Under the pieces are notes generated by a model, which had not been told where the DNA came from, made no database searches, and was given only the letters and a program-made list of their open reading frames with translations. From JAJYSO01 sp964495935 (GTDB lineage Bacteria; Bacteroidota; Bacteroidia; Flavobacteriales; Flavobacteriaceae): a stretch of DNA of 64,000 bases. This document shows, one piece after another, positions 44,806 to 53,798 of the stretch; position 1 is the first letter of the stretch; every line of letters starts with the position of its first letter. The DNA lies in assembly GCA_964495935.1 (NCBI GenBank), contig CAZBXQ010000004.1, forward strand, positions 44,622-108,621. The letters are read 5' to 3'. The position numbers and the translations under genes were made by a program.

Positions 44806-45813
44806 ATGAAAAAACTTGGAATATTCTTTTTTACAGCATTGTTGTTTTTGCAATGTAACACCCCGAAACAAGCGGGATATCAAGCAGCAGAACCCGATCG
44901 GTTTGCACGCTTTATAAAAACACGGCAAATTGAATCTAATCTTCGGCAATTGGCTTCTGACGAGTTCGAAGGACGCGATACGGGAAAAGAAGGGCAAAAA
45001 AAGGCCGCTGCGTTTTTACGGGATTATTATAAGAAGCTTAAAATACCGGCCCCTCTAAAAGAGGATCAGTATTATCAGGAGATCCCCAGTAGCTATTTCC
45101 AGGATAAATTTGGAGATACAGAAAATGTTGTTGCGTTCATAAAGGGCAGTGAATATCCTGAGGAAGTGGTGGTGGTTTCGGCGCATTACGATCATTTGGG
45201 AACGAAAGATGGAAAGATTTATTACGGTGCCGATGATGATGCCTCGGGAACGGCTGCTGTCATGCAGGTTGCCAGAGCCTTTAAAAAAGCTGTAAATCAA
45301 GGATTCCGTCCGCGTCGTTCGCTGTTGTTTTTACACGTGACAGGAGAAGAAAAAGGACTATTGGGATCAAAATATTATACCGAGAACCCTCTTTTTCCGT
45401 TAAAGAATACGGTGGCTAATGTTAATACCGATATGGTAGGACGTATAGATGAGGCTCATAAAGACAATCCTAATTATGTCTATTTGATTGGGAGTAATCG
45501 ATTAAGCACCGAATTAGACAGTATTATTGTCCAAAAAAATCGAAAATATACCCATCTTGATTTGGATTATACCTTTAACGCAAAGGATGATCCCAACCGA
45601 TTTTACTACCGCAGTGACCATTATAATTTTGCGAAACACAACATTCCGGTGGTTTTTTTCTTTAATGGGGTTCATGAAGATTATCATCGCCCTACCGATA
45701 CCCCGGATAAGATCAATTTTGATCTTTTGCAAAAACGAACGGAGCTAATCTTTTACACGATTTGGGAAGTTGCTAATCGAAAGAAACGCTTGGTAGTTGA
45801 CAAAAAAGGCTGA
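44806..45813 (+). CDS. M28-family zinc aminopeptidase, lipoprotein
   Basis: A 335-residue exported metallopeptidase. The signal ends in LLFLQC, a lipobox-like site. Zinc ligands occur in VVSAHYDHLG, ADDDASGTAAV, TGEEKGLLGS, NTDMVGR and the C-terminal GVHEDYHRPTDTPDKI. M28 enzymes remove N-terminal amino acids from peptides. A clear hairpin terminator follows before tRNA-His on the other strand. Confidence 0.92.
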   Translation: MKKLGIFFFTALLFLQCNTPKQAGYQAAEPDRFARFIKTRQIESNLRQLASDEFEGRDTGKEGQKKAAAFLRDYYKKLKIPAPLKEDQYYQEIPSSYFQDKFGDTENVVAFIKGSEYPEEVVVVSAHYDHLGTKDGKIYYGADDDASGTAAVMQVARAFKKAVNQGFRPRRSLLFLHVTGEEKGLLGSKYYTENPLFPLKNTVANVNTDMVGRIDEAHKDNPNYVYLIGSNRLSTELDSIIVQKNRKYTHLDLDYTFNAKDDPNRFYYRSDHYNFAKHNIPVVFFFNGVHEDYHRPTDTPDKINFDLLQKRTELIFYTIWEVANRKKRLVVDKKG

Positions 45814-45838
45814 TCCGGATATTCCCGATATAAAAAGA

Positions 45839-45871
45839 AAATCCCTTCTATTTTACGGAAGGGATTTTTTT
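45839..45871 (+). terminator. intrinsic terminator after the M28 peptidase gene
   Basis: AAATCCCTTC at 45839-45848 pairs with GAAGGGATTT at 45858-45867 across a 9-base loop, then a run of T. The reverse strand also has a short A/T tract, so it may stop tRNA-His transcription as well. Confidence 0.85.
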
Positions 45872-45883
45872 GAATCGATAAAG

Positions 45884-45958
45884 GGTGGAAGATCGGGTTC
45901 GAACCGACGACTTCTTGAACCACAATCAAGCGCTCTAACCAGCTGAGCTACATCCACC
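45884..45958 (-). tRNA. tRNA-His (GTG anticodon)
   Basis: On the minus strand GGTGGATGTAGCTCAG begins the gene, with the extra G at -1 and a C discriminator that mark histidine tRNAs. The anticodon arm is CTTGA-TTGTGGT-TCAAG with anticodon GTG, and the T arm GTCGG-TTCGAAC-CCGAT is regular. The acceptor stem has one T-T opposition at 6-67. CCA is not encoded. Confidence 0.93.
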
Positions 45959-46009
45959 ATTTATGAGCAGGCAAATTTAATCAATTATATCAATTGACAA
46001 AATTATTTT

Positions 46010-46726
46010 TTATACCAAATCGAAGACCGAATCGATAGCAGGATAATGTTCTGTGGTAAAGCCTTCTGCATGATCGACAAACACCAAACGTCCTAAGTTG
46101 GAAGCACGATATGCTACGCTCTGTAAAAAATTATTGGTAGAGATAGGGGTCTTAGGCTCCTCGCTATTCTCATTAAAAAATTGCGATTTATAAGCTTTTA
46201 CGGCTTCCATCTTGGGTTGAATAAAACCGGAAATATCGACTACGATATCCGGCTCTAAATCTCGCCATTGAATATAGTGTAAAACATGCTTGGGCCGCCA
46301 TGCTTCTTGGGGTTTACCGTCAACGGTGGTTTCTATTCGTCGTAGTCCGCTTAGAAAACAGGCGGTACTGGTAAGCTCGCTTCCTTTTCCGTGGTCTTTA
46401 TGGCGATCTTCTACGGCATTGGTCAATACAATTTCGGGTTGATATTGCCGAATGACTTTGATGATTTCCATTTGATGTTTTTCGTCATTCACAAAAAAAC
46501 CATCACGAAAACCTAAGTTTTTTCGAACTTCAACGCCTAAGATTTTAGCAGCTGCTGCTGATTCCCGATCTCGGATTTCAGCCGATCCCCGAGTGCCGAG
46601 TTCTCCTCGTGTCAGATCTAAGATGCCTGCTTTTTTCCCTCGCGCGATCTCTTTGGCCAAGGTTCCGCCGCAGCCTAATTCCACATCGTCGGGATGGGCA
46701 CCCATTGCCAATATATCTAATTTCAT
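46010..46726 (-). CDS. bshB1: bacillithiol biosynthesis deacetylase BshB1
   Basis: A 238-residue zinc deacetylase of the LmbE/PIG-L family that removes the acetyl group from GlcNAc-malate in bacillithiol synthesis. The metal site is AHPDDVELGCGGTL; LDLTRGELGTRGS and the later DRHKDHGKGSEL complete the family pattern and distinguish BshB1. Its presence shows the host uses bacillithiol. The gene is preceded by 370 bases of repeat-bearing intergenic DNA. Confidence 0.94.
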   Translation of the reverse strand: MKLDILAMGAHPDDVELGCGGTLAKEIARGKKAGILDLTRGELGTRGSAEIRDRESAAAAKILGVEVRKNLGFRDGFFVNDEKHQMEIIKVIRQYQPEIVLTNAVEDRHKDHGKGSELTSTACFLSGLRRIETTVDGKPQEAWRPKHVLHYIQWRDLEPDIVVDISGFIQPKMEAVKAYKSQFFNENSEEPKTPISTNNFLQSVAYRASNLGRLVFVDHAEGFTTEHYPAIDSVFDLV

Positions 46727-46826
46727 AGAATTGTTATTTAGTGTGCAAAGTTATGTGTTTTTAGGGGTATTGAGAGGATTTAAGCGAAAAGGACAAAAAT
46801 TTTAATATGGATTAAGTTTTGGGGGA

Positions 46827-46892
46827 TTGAAGTTGAAATTGAAGTTGAAGTTGAAGTTGAAATTGAAGTTGAAGTTGAAATTGAAATTGAAA
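46827..46892. repeat. hexanucleotide tandem repeat, 11 units of TTGAAR
   Basis: Eleven perfect-length units TTGAAG or TTGAAA in the order G A G G G A G G A A A. It lies about 100 bases upstream of bshB1 and outside any coding frame I can support. Such arrays can change copy number by slippage and may alter promoter spacing. Confidence 0.9.
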
Positions 46893-46932
46893 TAGTATAG
46901 GGTGGAGTTTTGCGTTTCTTTTTTTATGTAAT

Positions 46933-47006
46933 CCTGTTATTCTGGACGCCCATAGCGCGGCGATGGGCGATTTAGAATCTCTGGTTGTAAGGGATACTTT
47001 AACAGG
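46933..47006. repeat. 74-bp inverted-repeat element related to the 11.5-kb element
   Basis: CCTGTTA at 46933-46939 matches TAACAGG at 47000-47006 in inverted orientation. Inside, CGCCCAT and ATGGGCG form a second stem. The left end TGTTATTCTGGAC resembles the left end TGTCATGCTGGAC of the element at 11509. It fills part of the gap between bshB1 and the porin gene. Confidence 0.5.
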
Positions 47007-47096
47007 GACAGTAGTTTGCTCTCCTTCAAATCATACACCTCTCCATCTTTCTTTACATTATACAGTTATACAATATACGTTATACAGTTCTTAACC

Positions 47097-48347
47097 TTAT
47101 AAGAATCGCAGGGGGGCGATAAAGCCGATTTTGACCTCGTTTTTATGGTAATCGGCGGCGTTTAGTTGCTGAAGAGCCATATTGGAGTATTTGTAATACC
47201 GGCCGATATAGGTCAGGAAGAACCGAACGTCAATATCGTCAAAGGGTTTGTAAGAAATGGATGGAACCACGCCATAGCTTCTACGAAGTTTGTCTTTTCC
47301 ACTGTTTTCATTCCTTACATTGGTTCCGTAGGTTGTATTGGTCATCAGGGTTAACAACACTTTGAATTTAGGGTTGATTCGGTATTCACCACGAATCCAG
47401 TTTTCGATATAGGTTACCTTTTGTGCGATACGGATATTTTCTTTGTCGTGCCCACGTTCTTCAGAAGCAAAATCTACACCATTAACGATATTGGTAGCCA
47501 GTCCCTTGGTGTCAATTTCTTCATAACTGTAGTCAAAATCATACATCAGGGTGAAATTTTTGTTTTGGTATTTGTGGCCCAGTGTAAAGAAGTGGGTGTA
47601 TTTATTTTTTACCTCCTTTGAAATGCTATAGCTATAAATAGTTTCGAGTTTTCCGTTTAGGAAACTTCCCCGCCAATTCCCGACGAATTCTACCGGCCAA
47701 TCCGGTTCATGAATATTTTCTGCTGCATGATCCCCATATTTATCGGCGTAATGTTGGGTTCTGGAGTTTAAAACCTGAAAACCTACATTGTGTTTTTTGT
47801 TGATGTCATAATTGAGTCCCACGCCGGTTACGTAGGCTAAAGCATTGCTCTGAATGTCGTTGTATTGCTGAATTTCGATGGCGAAAAAGGAATATTCGTA
47901 ACCGCCAAAATAAGCGTCCTGTCGCCCTACTTGGAGTTGAAGATCAGGAGTTATTGCTACCTCAACATTGGCTAATTCGATGTTGTTTCCCAATTGATCC
48001 AGACTTTGTACCTCTGCGGTTTTGTTAAACCGGTTTCTAAAATTGATTTTTACCCGATCATGAATCTTTGCCGAAATGCCAAAGGCTGTATATTCATTTT
48101 CAAATTGATGTCCTTGATAATCGTGATATCCACCCCGCAAAACGTAATTTCTAAAGGCTCCACGCATATTCATCGACATCGTTACATGGTTAAGAAAGTC
48201 AATTTTGGAATCGGCAAAAATGGGCTTTTGTGTGTTTTGATCATCCGATGGAGTATTGTCGCTTTTATCTTGAGAAAAAGTGGCAACTGAGATGAATAGT
48301 AGGATTCCTATAAAAGGAAAACGCATAAGGGACAACTCGTGATCCAT
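47097..48347 (-). CDS. outer membrane beta-barrel porin-like protein
   Basis: A 416-residue predicted beta-barrel, with a signal peptide (MRFPFIGILLFISVATFSQ, from the second Met at 48326) and many alternating amphipathic strands (TMSMNMRGAFRNYVLRGGY, PDLQLQVGRQDAYFGGYEYSFF, VRFFLTYIGRYYKYSN). The layout recalls phosphate-selective or alginate-type porins, but the substrate is unknown. It stands alone, with no SusCD-like partner. Confidence 0.7.
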   Translation of the reverse strand: MDHELSLMRFPFIGILLFISVATFSQDKSDNTPSDDQNTQKPIFADSKIDFLNHVTMSMNMRGAFRNYVLRGGYHDYQGHQFENEYTAFGISAKIHDRVKINFRNRFNKTAEVQSLDQLGNNIELANVEVAITPDLQLQVGRQDAYFGGYEYSFFAIEIQQYNDIQSNALAYVTGVGLNYDINKKHNVGFQVLNSRTQHYADKYGDHAAENIHEPDWPVEFVGNWRGSFLNGKLETIYSYSISKEVKNKYTHFFTLGHKYQNKNFTLMYDFDYSYEEIDTKGLATNIVNGVDFASEERGHDKENIRIAQKVTYIENWIRGEYRINPKFKVLLTLMTNTTYGTNVRNENSGKDKLRRSYGVVPSISYKPFDDIDVRFFLTYIGRYYKYSNMALQQLNAADYHKNEVKIGFIAPLRFL

Positions 48348-48535
48348 CGGGGTTTTACAACATTGATTTTCTTAAAAATAACAAAAAAATATAATTTTTA
48401 GACGGATGTTGTAATTTATTGTGCCGTTTTCGAGGATTCCAAATAAAAACTGTGGAAAAAAGGAGGAATAAGGAACCCTTTTTTCGGTTATAAGAACCTC
48501 AATTTTTAGTCCTTGATTTTCTTCGGGAAAGGAGA

Positions 48536-50023
48536 TTATTTATCACCTTTTCGGGTTAATGTTTTGATTTTGTAACCTGTGGCAGCGACGATTAAGGTCA
48601 TAAAAGGGCTGAGGTAATTAAAGAAGCAATACATAAAATATTGACTGGTTGAAACCCCCAAAACTCCACTGTGATAGGCTCCGCAAGTATTCCAGGGAAC
48701 CAATACGGAAGTGACGGTGCCCGAGTCTTCGAGGGTCCGACTTAGATTTTCGGGAGCCAAACCGCGATCGCGGTAAGCTTCGGCATACATCTTACCGGGT
48801 ACGACAAGTGCCAGATATTGATCGGAAGCCGTGACGTTTAATGCGAGGCAGCTGGCAACGGTACTGGCAAAAAGCCCAAAGGTGGTGTGAAACATTTTGA
48901 GGAGGACTTCGCTGATTTTGGCCAGGGCTCCAATAGCATCCATTGCTCCGCCAAAGACCATCGCACAAATAATCAGCCATACCGTAGATAACATCCCTGC
49001 CATACCACCGGAAGAAAGCAGGTTACTCATGGTTTCATTTTCGGTAGTAATCTCGGTGTGAACGGTCATCATATCAAATACCCCTTTATATGCAGACTTA
49101 AAACTATAGTGCTCTGCGCCGGAGAGTTGCACCAAAATATCGGGTTGGGCAATAACCGCTGCAAGAGCACCCAGTAAGGTGCCGATCAATAACGCTACAA
49201 AAGGAGGTGTTTTTTTTACGATTAACCCAATCACAACAATCGGTACAACAAGCAGCCAGGGACTTACCGTAAAAGTTTCCCGGATCACATGAGTAATGTC
49301 ATCGGGGTTAGCGGCTCCGGTCGTTTCAATATTCAAGCCGATAATGATAAAAATAATCAGGGTTATGCTAATGGTAGGGATGATGGTAATGGTCATATAC
49401 CGGATATGCGTAAATAAATCGGTTCCTGCCATAGCGGGGGCTAAATTGGTAGTGTCGCTTAACGGCGACATTTTATCTCCAAAATAAGCACCGGAAAGAA
49501 TGGCTCCGGCCGTTAAGGCCGGGGAGACTCCTAAGGCCTTGGCAATCCCGATAAGGGCAATTCCTACGGTTGCCGAAGTGGTCCAGCTACTCCCTGTAGA
49601 AAGGGATATAATGCAGCAGATGATCAGACAAGCCGCCAAAAAAATAGTCGGATTCAAAATCATCATCCCATAATAAATCATGGTCGGGATGACCCCGCTC
49701 ATCATCCAAGTTCCGGCCAGTGCTCCTACCATCAACAGGATTAAAATGGGTTCGGCGACTGATTTTATATTTTCGGCAATCTCATTCATCATCTCGACAT
49801 AGGAGACTTTGTTTTTAAATCCAATAACAGCAGCTACAGAACCTCCAAGGAGCAGGATAAATTGATTGGATCCGCTCACGGCATCGTCACCAAATACAAA
49901 TACGTTGTAGGCCAGCATGATGATGAGGATAATAACCGGGATAAGGGCGTCCAAAAGGGAAATTTTATTTTCAGGAATTACAGGAGGGGGAGTAGGCTTT
50001 TTATTGGAATCTGACATAAGCAT
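48536..50023 (-). CDS. nhaC: NhaC-family Na+/H+ antiporter
   Basis: A 495-residue membrane antiporter with about 12 helices. The conserved central block STGSSWTTSATVGIALIGIAKALG, GAYFGDKMSPLSDTTNLAPAMAGTDLFTHIR and the later VPWNTCGAYHSGVLGV are characteristic of NhaC. It would export sodium in exchange for protons, in keeping with a salt-exposed host. ATG at 50017 (MSDSNKK) is an alternative start. Confidence 0.92.
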   Translation of the reverse strand: MLMSDSNKKPTPPPVIPENKISLLDALIPVIILIIMLAYNVFVFGDDAVSGSNQFILLLGGSVAAVIGFKNKVSYVEMMNEIAENIKSVAEPILILLMVGALAGTWMMSGVIPTMIYYGMMILNPTIFLAACLIICCIISLSTGSSWTTSATVGIALIGIAKALGVSPALTAGAILSGAYFGDKMSPLSDTTNLAPAMAGTDLFTHIRYMTITIIPTISITLIIFIIIGLNIETTGAANPDDITHVIRETFTVSPWLLVVPIVVIGLIVKKTPPFVALLIGTLLGALAAVIAQPDILVQLSGAEHYSFKSAYKGVFDMMTVHTEITTENETMSNLLSSGGMAGMLSTVWLIICAMVFGGAMDAIGALAKISEVLLKMFHTTFGLFASTVASCLALNVTASDQYLALVVPGKMYAEAYRDRGLAPENLSRTLEDSGTVTSVLVPWNTCGAYHSGVLGVSTSQYFMYCFFNYLSPFMTLIVAATGYKIKTLTRKGDK

Positions 50024-50099
50024 TACAATTGTATATGAGCAACGTAAATTAACATATTTTTTTGTCTCAGGACCACAAAAGTTGTTTTTTATGATTGAA

Positions 50100-50487
50100 G
50101 TGGTTTAAACTTTTTGTTTATACAATGAATGGATGGTTAGTGAGTCGTTAAATGGTCGTATCCGCCGTCTAAAGGCGACGGCCATAAATCAATTTTAAGG
50201 GAATTCGAGTACAGGAAGAATTGCCCGCGATTGTAATCGGGGGCTTAGTAGGATTCATAGAATGAATACCCGTAAATACAGGGAGTTAAAAATCCATCAA
50301 GAGATTTGGAGGTCTAACTACTTTGCTTTGGGGTCATTTAAACGTTCAAAAATGGGTTGCAAAATGACCTAATTGTCCCAGATTTAGTCTTTTTTTCGAC
50401 CGTAGCTATGGCTATGCTCTACAAAAAAGCCGTCATCTGGTAACAATAATTTCTATTTTTCGCTTCAATCCCAAAAGTTTAAACCAC
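50100..50487. mobile_element. putative 388-bp non-autonomous element with 15-bp terminal inverted repeats
   Basis: GTGGTTTAAACTTTT at 50100-50114 is repeated exactly in inverted orientation at 50473-50487. The 358 bases between have no convincing gene and include a REP-like palindrome at 50160-50183. The right end stops 5 bases from the stop codon of the next minus-strand gene. I see no clear target duplication, so a MITE, a decayed insertion sequence or paired terminator sequences all remain possible. Confidence 0.45.
50160..50183 (-). repeat. REP-like palindromic repeat, copy 2
   Basis: Read on the minus strand, GGCCGTCGCCTTTAGACGGCGGAT matches the copy at 12896-12918 with only a few differences, which partly preserve the stem. 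It lies inside the 388-bp inverted-repeat element. Confidence 0.55.
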
Positions 50488-50492
50488 CTCTT

Positions 50493-50942
50493 TTAGAACC
50501 AAAGATTCCAGGGAATACGAGCTAAGATAAGAAGTAAACCTATTCCGTAGAAAATAAGAATAACCCGGAATTTTGATTTGGACTCTACCTTTTTCTTGTG
50601 TCGTACAAAGCCGATGGTAATTAATGCAATAGCAATAATCATCATCAGGGGATGCTCCAGATTCACCAGACGAAGTTGAGCATCTTTCATCATCAGTGAT
50701 TTATCGGTTGAAGCATTAAACCAATGAACCATCGGAGAAAGAAAGAAAAGGACGAGTCCGATTAGAATTTGAAGATGGGTAACAATGAGCGTAAAAAGTG
50801 CGATTCTAAAATCCCGGAATGCATACGGTCGTTTTCCGATCAGGCCGAAGAGCGCGTTGGAAACGGCGATAAAAATCATGATGACCACGAGGTAGGCCCA
50901 AAGGGAGTGGAGGTATTGAATGACGGTGTACATAAATAGCAA
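50493..50942 (-). CDS. small multi-pass membrane protein (cytochrome-b-like)
   Basis: A 149-residue protein with four hydrophobic segments and several histidines (THLQILIGLVLFFLSPMVHW, NLEHPLMMIIAIALI), giving the look of a di-heme or quinone-linked membrane protein, though no heme motif can be confirmed. MYTVIQYLHSLWAYLV from the ATG at 50933 is a likely true start. It begins 7 bases after the M23 peptidase gene ends on the same strand. Confidence 0.7.
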   Translation of the reverse strand: MLFMYTVIQYLHSLWAYLVVIMIFIAVSNALFGLIGKRPYAFRDFRIALFTLIVTHLQILIGLVLFFLSPMVHWFNASTDKSLMMKDAQLRLVNLEHPLMMIIAIALITIGFVRHKKKVESKSKFRVILIFYGIGLLLILARIPWNLWF

Positions 50943-50949
50943 ATCAGGG

Positions 50950-52242
50950 TTAAGGTAATCCGGCGTAATTGGTTTCTTTTTTTCGGGTATTCGGGTCTTC
51001 TACGACCATGTTGTCCAGCTCTCTTTTTAAGGGTTCGATAGTTTGGAGATACTCCGGCTTTAGGGAATCTACAAGAGGTTCGGGATTAGGCATTTTTTGT
51101 CGATAGGGATCTTCCTGCCGACCATTCACCCAAAATCGATAGCAAACATGAGGTCCGGTTGCCAATCCGGTTTGCCCTACATAACCGATGACTTCCCCTT
51201 GTTTTACATGTTGTCCTACACGAGCTTTTCGTCGGGACATGTGCAGGTATTGAGTGGTGTATTTACTGTTATGGCGCACTTTTACATAATTGCCGTTAAA
51301 TTTGGTATAAGTAGAAGCAATAACGACTCCATCTGCTGTAGAGTGGATAGGAGTTCCCGTAGGAGCTGCATAATCGGTTCCCAGATGTGCCTTCCAGCGT
51401 TTTTGAACCGGATGAAAGCGTCTTGGTGTGTAGCGAGACGAGATTCGGGTATATTCGACCGGAGCCCGGAGGAAGAAGCTTTGGAGAGATTTTGCTTCCT
51501 CGTCGTAATAATCCCTATTTCCGGCTTTGTCCTTTCCAAATTGAAAAGCGTAATAAGGTTCACCAAAATGGATAAATTCTGCCGCAATAATGTCTTTGAT
51601 GCCTACATAAGTAGTATCATTTGCATACATTTCATTATAAATAACTTTGAATTTATCTCCTTTTTGAATTCTAAAGAAGTCGATTTTCCATTGATAAAGT
51701 GCCGATAATTCCTGAATAAGGGCGGGAGAGGCTCCATTTTTCTCCATGGCGATATACAGGGAGGAATTAATTACTCCCGAGGCAACCCGTCGTTTTATGG
51801 TGATGGGGTGCTTTTTCAATTCCACTTGTGGATTGTCACCAAAGTGAATGATGGCGTATTCAACTTTATTTTTTTCGTAGATAAAAGCTGCTAAGCTATC
51901 CGGATGATCACGTCGATTGACCATGATATAAGGGCGGCCGGCATTCAACTTTCGGAGATCAAAAGAGTCTTTTACGCATTCGTTGATATGGTGAATTTCG
52001 GCTGATGACAACCCGTATTTGTGCATGATGAGTCCAAAGCTATCTCCGGCCTGAATGGTGTCGTGTCGGAATTTATAATCCTCTTTGTTAAATCCGAATT
52101 CGATGCGCGGCTCAATGGGTTTTTGAATTTCAGTTTTCTCGTTTTGAGCAGTTTCAACAGGAGTTTTCTTTTTTTCTTTTTGACAAGAAAAGAAAAGGAT
52201 TAATCCTGCTAAAAGGAGTAGGGTGCTAAGGCTGTTTTTCAA
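50950..52242 (-). CDS. LysM-like/M23-family peptidoglycan endopeptidase lipoprotein
   Basis: A 430-residue protein. Lipoprotein signal MKNSLSTLLLLAGLILFFSC, then a LysM/OapA-like region (DTIQAGDSFGLIMHKYGLSSAEIHHINE), a central domain, and a C-terminal M23 lysostaphin-like domain (HLGTDYAAPTGTPIHSTADG, QYLHMSRRK, GPHVCYRFWVNG). The first zinc ligands HxxxD are present, but the usual HxH is HVC here, so a Cys replaces the second His. Such variants recur in Bacteroidota and may still bind zinc or be inactive. Confidence 0.88.
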   Translation of the reverse strand: MKNSLSTLLLLAGLILFFSCQKEKKKTPVETAQNEKTEIQKPIEPRIEFGFNKEDYKFRHDTIQAGDSFGLIMHKYGLSSAEIHHINECVKDSFDLRKLNAGRPYIMVNRRDHPDSLAAFIYEKNKVEYAIIHFGDNPQVELKKHPITIKRRVASGVINSSLYIAMEKNGASPALIQELSALYQWKIDFFRIQKGDKFKVIYNEMYANDTTYVGIKDIIAAEFIHFGEPYYAFQFGKDKAGNRDYYDEEAKSLQSFFLRAPVEYTRISSRYTPRRFHPVQKRWKAHLGTDYAAPTGTPIHSTADGVVIASTYTKFNGNYVKVRHNSKYTTQYLHMSRRKARVGQHVKQGEVIGYVGQTGLATGPHVCYRFWVNGRQEDPYRQKMPNPEPLVDSLKPEYLQTIEPLKRELDNMVVEDPNTRKKETNYAGLP

Positions 52243-52301
52243 AAGAAATTACTTTTATAGTGGGATTGACTGGAGCTTTCACTTTGAACCCGCAATATAT
52301 T

Positions 52302-53078
52302 TCAATCTAAGACAATTTCAAAGGGATGTTTAAGATTTTTATATTCGTGCAAATCGGCTTTTAAGCTCCCTACCGATAATTTAGCCTTGATTTGCACCGG
52401 GATTTTGTTTTTATCGGCAGAAACATAGACCGTTAACCCCTCTTCTTCCTTGAAAACCCGCCCAGATTCTACTAAGGGCTTGAGTTTCATGACCTCGATC
52501 TTACCAAATTTGGTTTTAATTTTCTCTCGACCCTTGTAAATCGTTTTAAATTTATGATTTTTTTCATCAAAAAACATATTGACGACCAATTCATCTCCCG
52601 GAGATTTTAGTTTTTCGTCAATCTGATCTCGAATACTGTAGAAAACGGAGATCATATCCTGGACTTTTTCCTCAATATTGAATTTTTCCTCGGTATTGTG
52701 TTTTAGATCTTTTACGGTAGCCGTGTGGCCCTTTTGATCAAAATAAATCCTTTTGTTCTTTTTATAACCGCCTTCATTGATATCTCGTATAAATTTTAAA
52801 GGGAGGCCGGTTTCCTTATTGATATAGGATTCATACGTATCATCAACCTTAAAAAAAGCGTGTAACAGCCCCGTTGATTGACCATGCCCTTTTACGTGAT
52901 GATACGGGATTCCACGTATAAGGGTATCTTCAACCGTTAATGTGGCGTATGAAGCATTGAAGATTCCGTAATGAATACGAAATTTTAACCATTCTCCGTC
53001 CTGATAGGTTTTTTGGGCATGGAGTGGAGTAAAAATAAAAGAAAATACAAATAGTAAGGATATCCAATAATTCTTCAT
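52302..53078 (-). CDS. DUF3108 domain protein
   Basis: A 258-residue exported protein with a signal peptide (MKNYWISLLFVFSFIFTPLHAQ) and a beta-rich DUF3108 domain throughout (YQDGEWLKFRIHYGIFNASYATLTVED, VEVMKLKPLVESG-like C-terminal half). These proteins are thought to act in the periplasm or outer membrane of Bacteroidota. It is followed after 59 bases by the M23 peptidase gene, which suggests a cell-envelope role. Confidence 0.85.
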   Translation of the reverse strand: MKNYWISLLFVFSFIFTPLHAQKTYQDGEWLKFRIHYGIFNASYATLTVEDTLIRGIPYHHVKGHGQSTGLLHAFFKVDDTYESYINKETGLPLKFIRDINEGGYKKNKRIYFDQKGHTATVKDLKHNTEEKFNIEEKVQDMISVFYSIRDQIDEKLKSPGDELVVNMFFDEKNHKFKTIYKGREKIKTKFGKIEVMKLKPLVESGRVFKEEEGLTVYVSADKNKIPVQIKAKLSVGSLKADLHEYKNLKHPFEIVLD

Positions 53079-53349
53079 AATAGTTGTTGTCGCAAATTGA
53101 CTTCATAATTTTCCATGAAGAGTCAATAGAGTTTGCATTGTCGTTTTTATAAATGCAATTACTGAACCAAAAATACAAATTTGCAAAGGATGTAAGTGTT
53201 TGAGGGCTGATTTTGTTGTATTATTAAGGTTTATTGATGTGGTGTTAAATCGGTGGGCTCTCAGGTTTGGAAACGTAAAAGAGAAAAAGACGGAATCGAT
53301 CTCAAGAAATCCGTTTTTGGATTATTTGGGTTTATTGTATTTTTGAAAG

Positions 53350-53796
53350 ATGATTCGACCCTTTGATGATATCTATTTTATGAGAAAAGCCCTTGATGAG
53401 GCGATTCGGGCTTACGAGGAAGATGAAGTTCCTGTGGGGGCCGTGGTTGTCAGTAACCAAAAAATTATTGCCCGGGCACATAATCGCACAGAATTGCTAA
53501 AAGATGTCACCGCTCATGCCGAAATGCAGGCTATTACCGCTGCCGCCGATTATCTGGGCGGGAAATATTTACGGGATTGTACGCTTTATGTAACTCTGGA
53601 GCCCTGTGTGATGTGTGCCGGCGCACTTTATTGGAGCCAAATTCCTAAAATTGTTTTTGCCGCTCGGGATGAAAAACAAGGATACCGTACTCAGCATATT
53701 CGATTACATCCGAAGACCACGGTTAAGACGGGCATTTTAGAGGATACGGCAAAACAACTCTTACAGGATTATTTTAGATCCAAACGCCGTTTGTAA
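53350..53796 (+). CDS. tadA: tRNA-specific adenosine deaminase
   Basis: A 148-residue zinc deaminase that makes inosine at the wobble position of tRNA-Arg(ACG). The zinc and catalytic residues are in TAHAEMQAI and EPCVMCAGALYWSQIPKIVFAARD, the second block being typical of TadA rather than cytosine deaminases. Its stop lies two bases from the end of the convergent nagA gene. Confidence 0.94.
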   Translation: MIRPFDDIYFMRKALDEAIRAYEEDEVPVGAVVVSNQKIIARAHNRTELLKDVTAHAEMQAITAAADYLGGKYLRDCTLYVTLEPCVMCAGALYWSQIPKIVFAARDEKQGYRTQHIRLHPKTTVKTGILEDTAKQLLQDYFRSKRRL

Positions 53797-53798
53797 AA

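Noticed and set aside
46827..46892. Possible CRISPR array at the tandem repeat
   Set aside because: Units are contiguous 6-mers with no spacers and no cas genes in the window.
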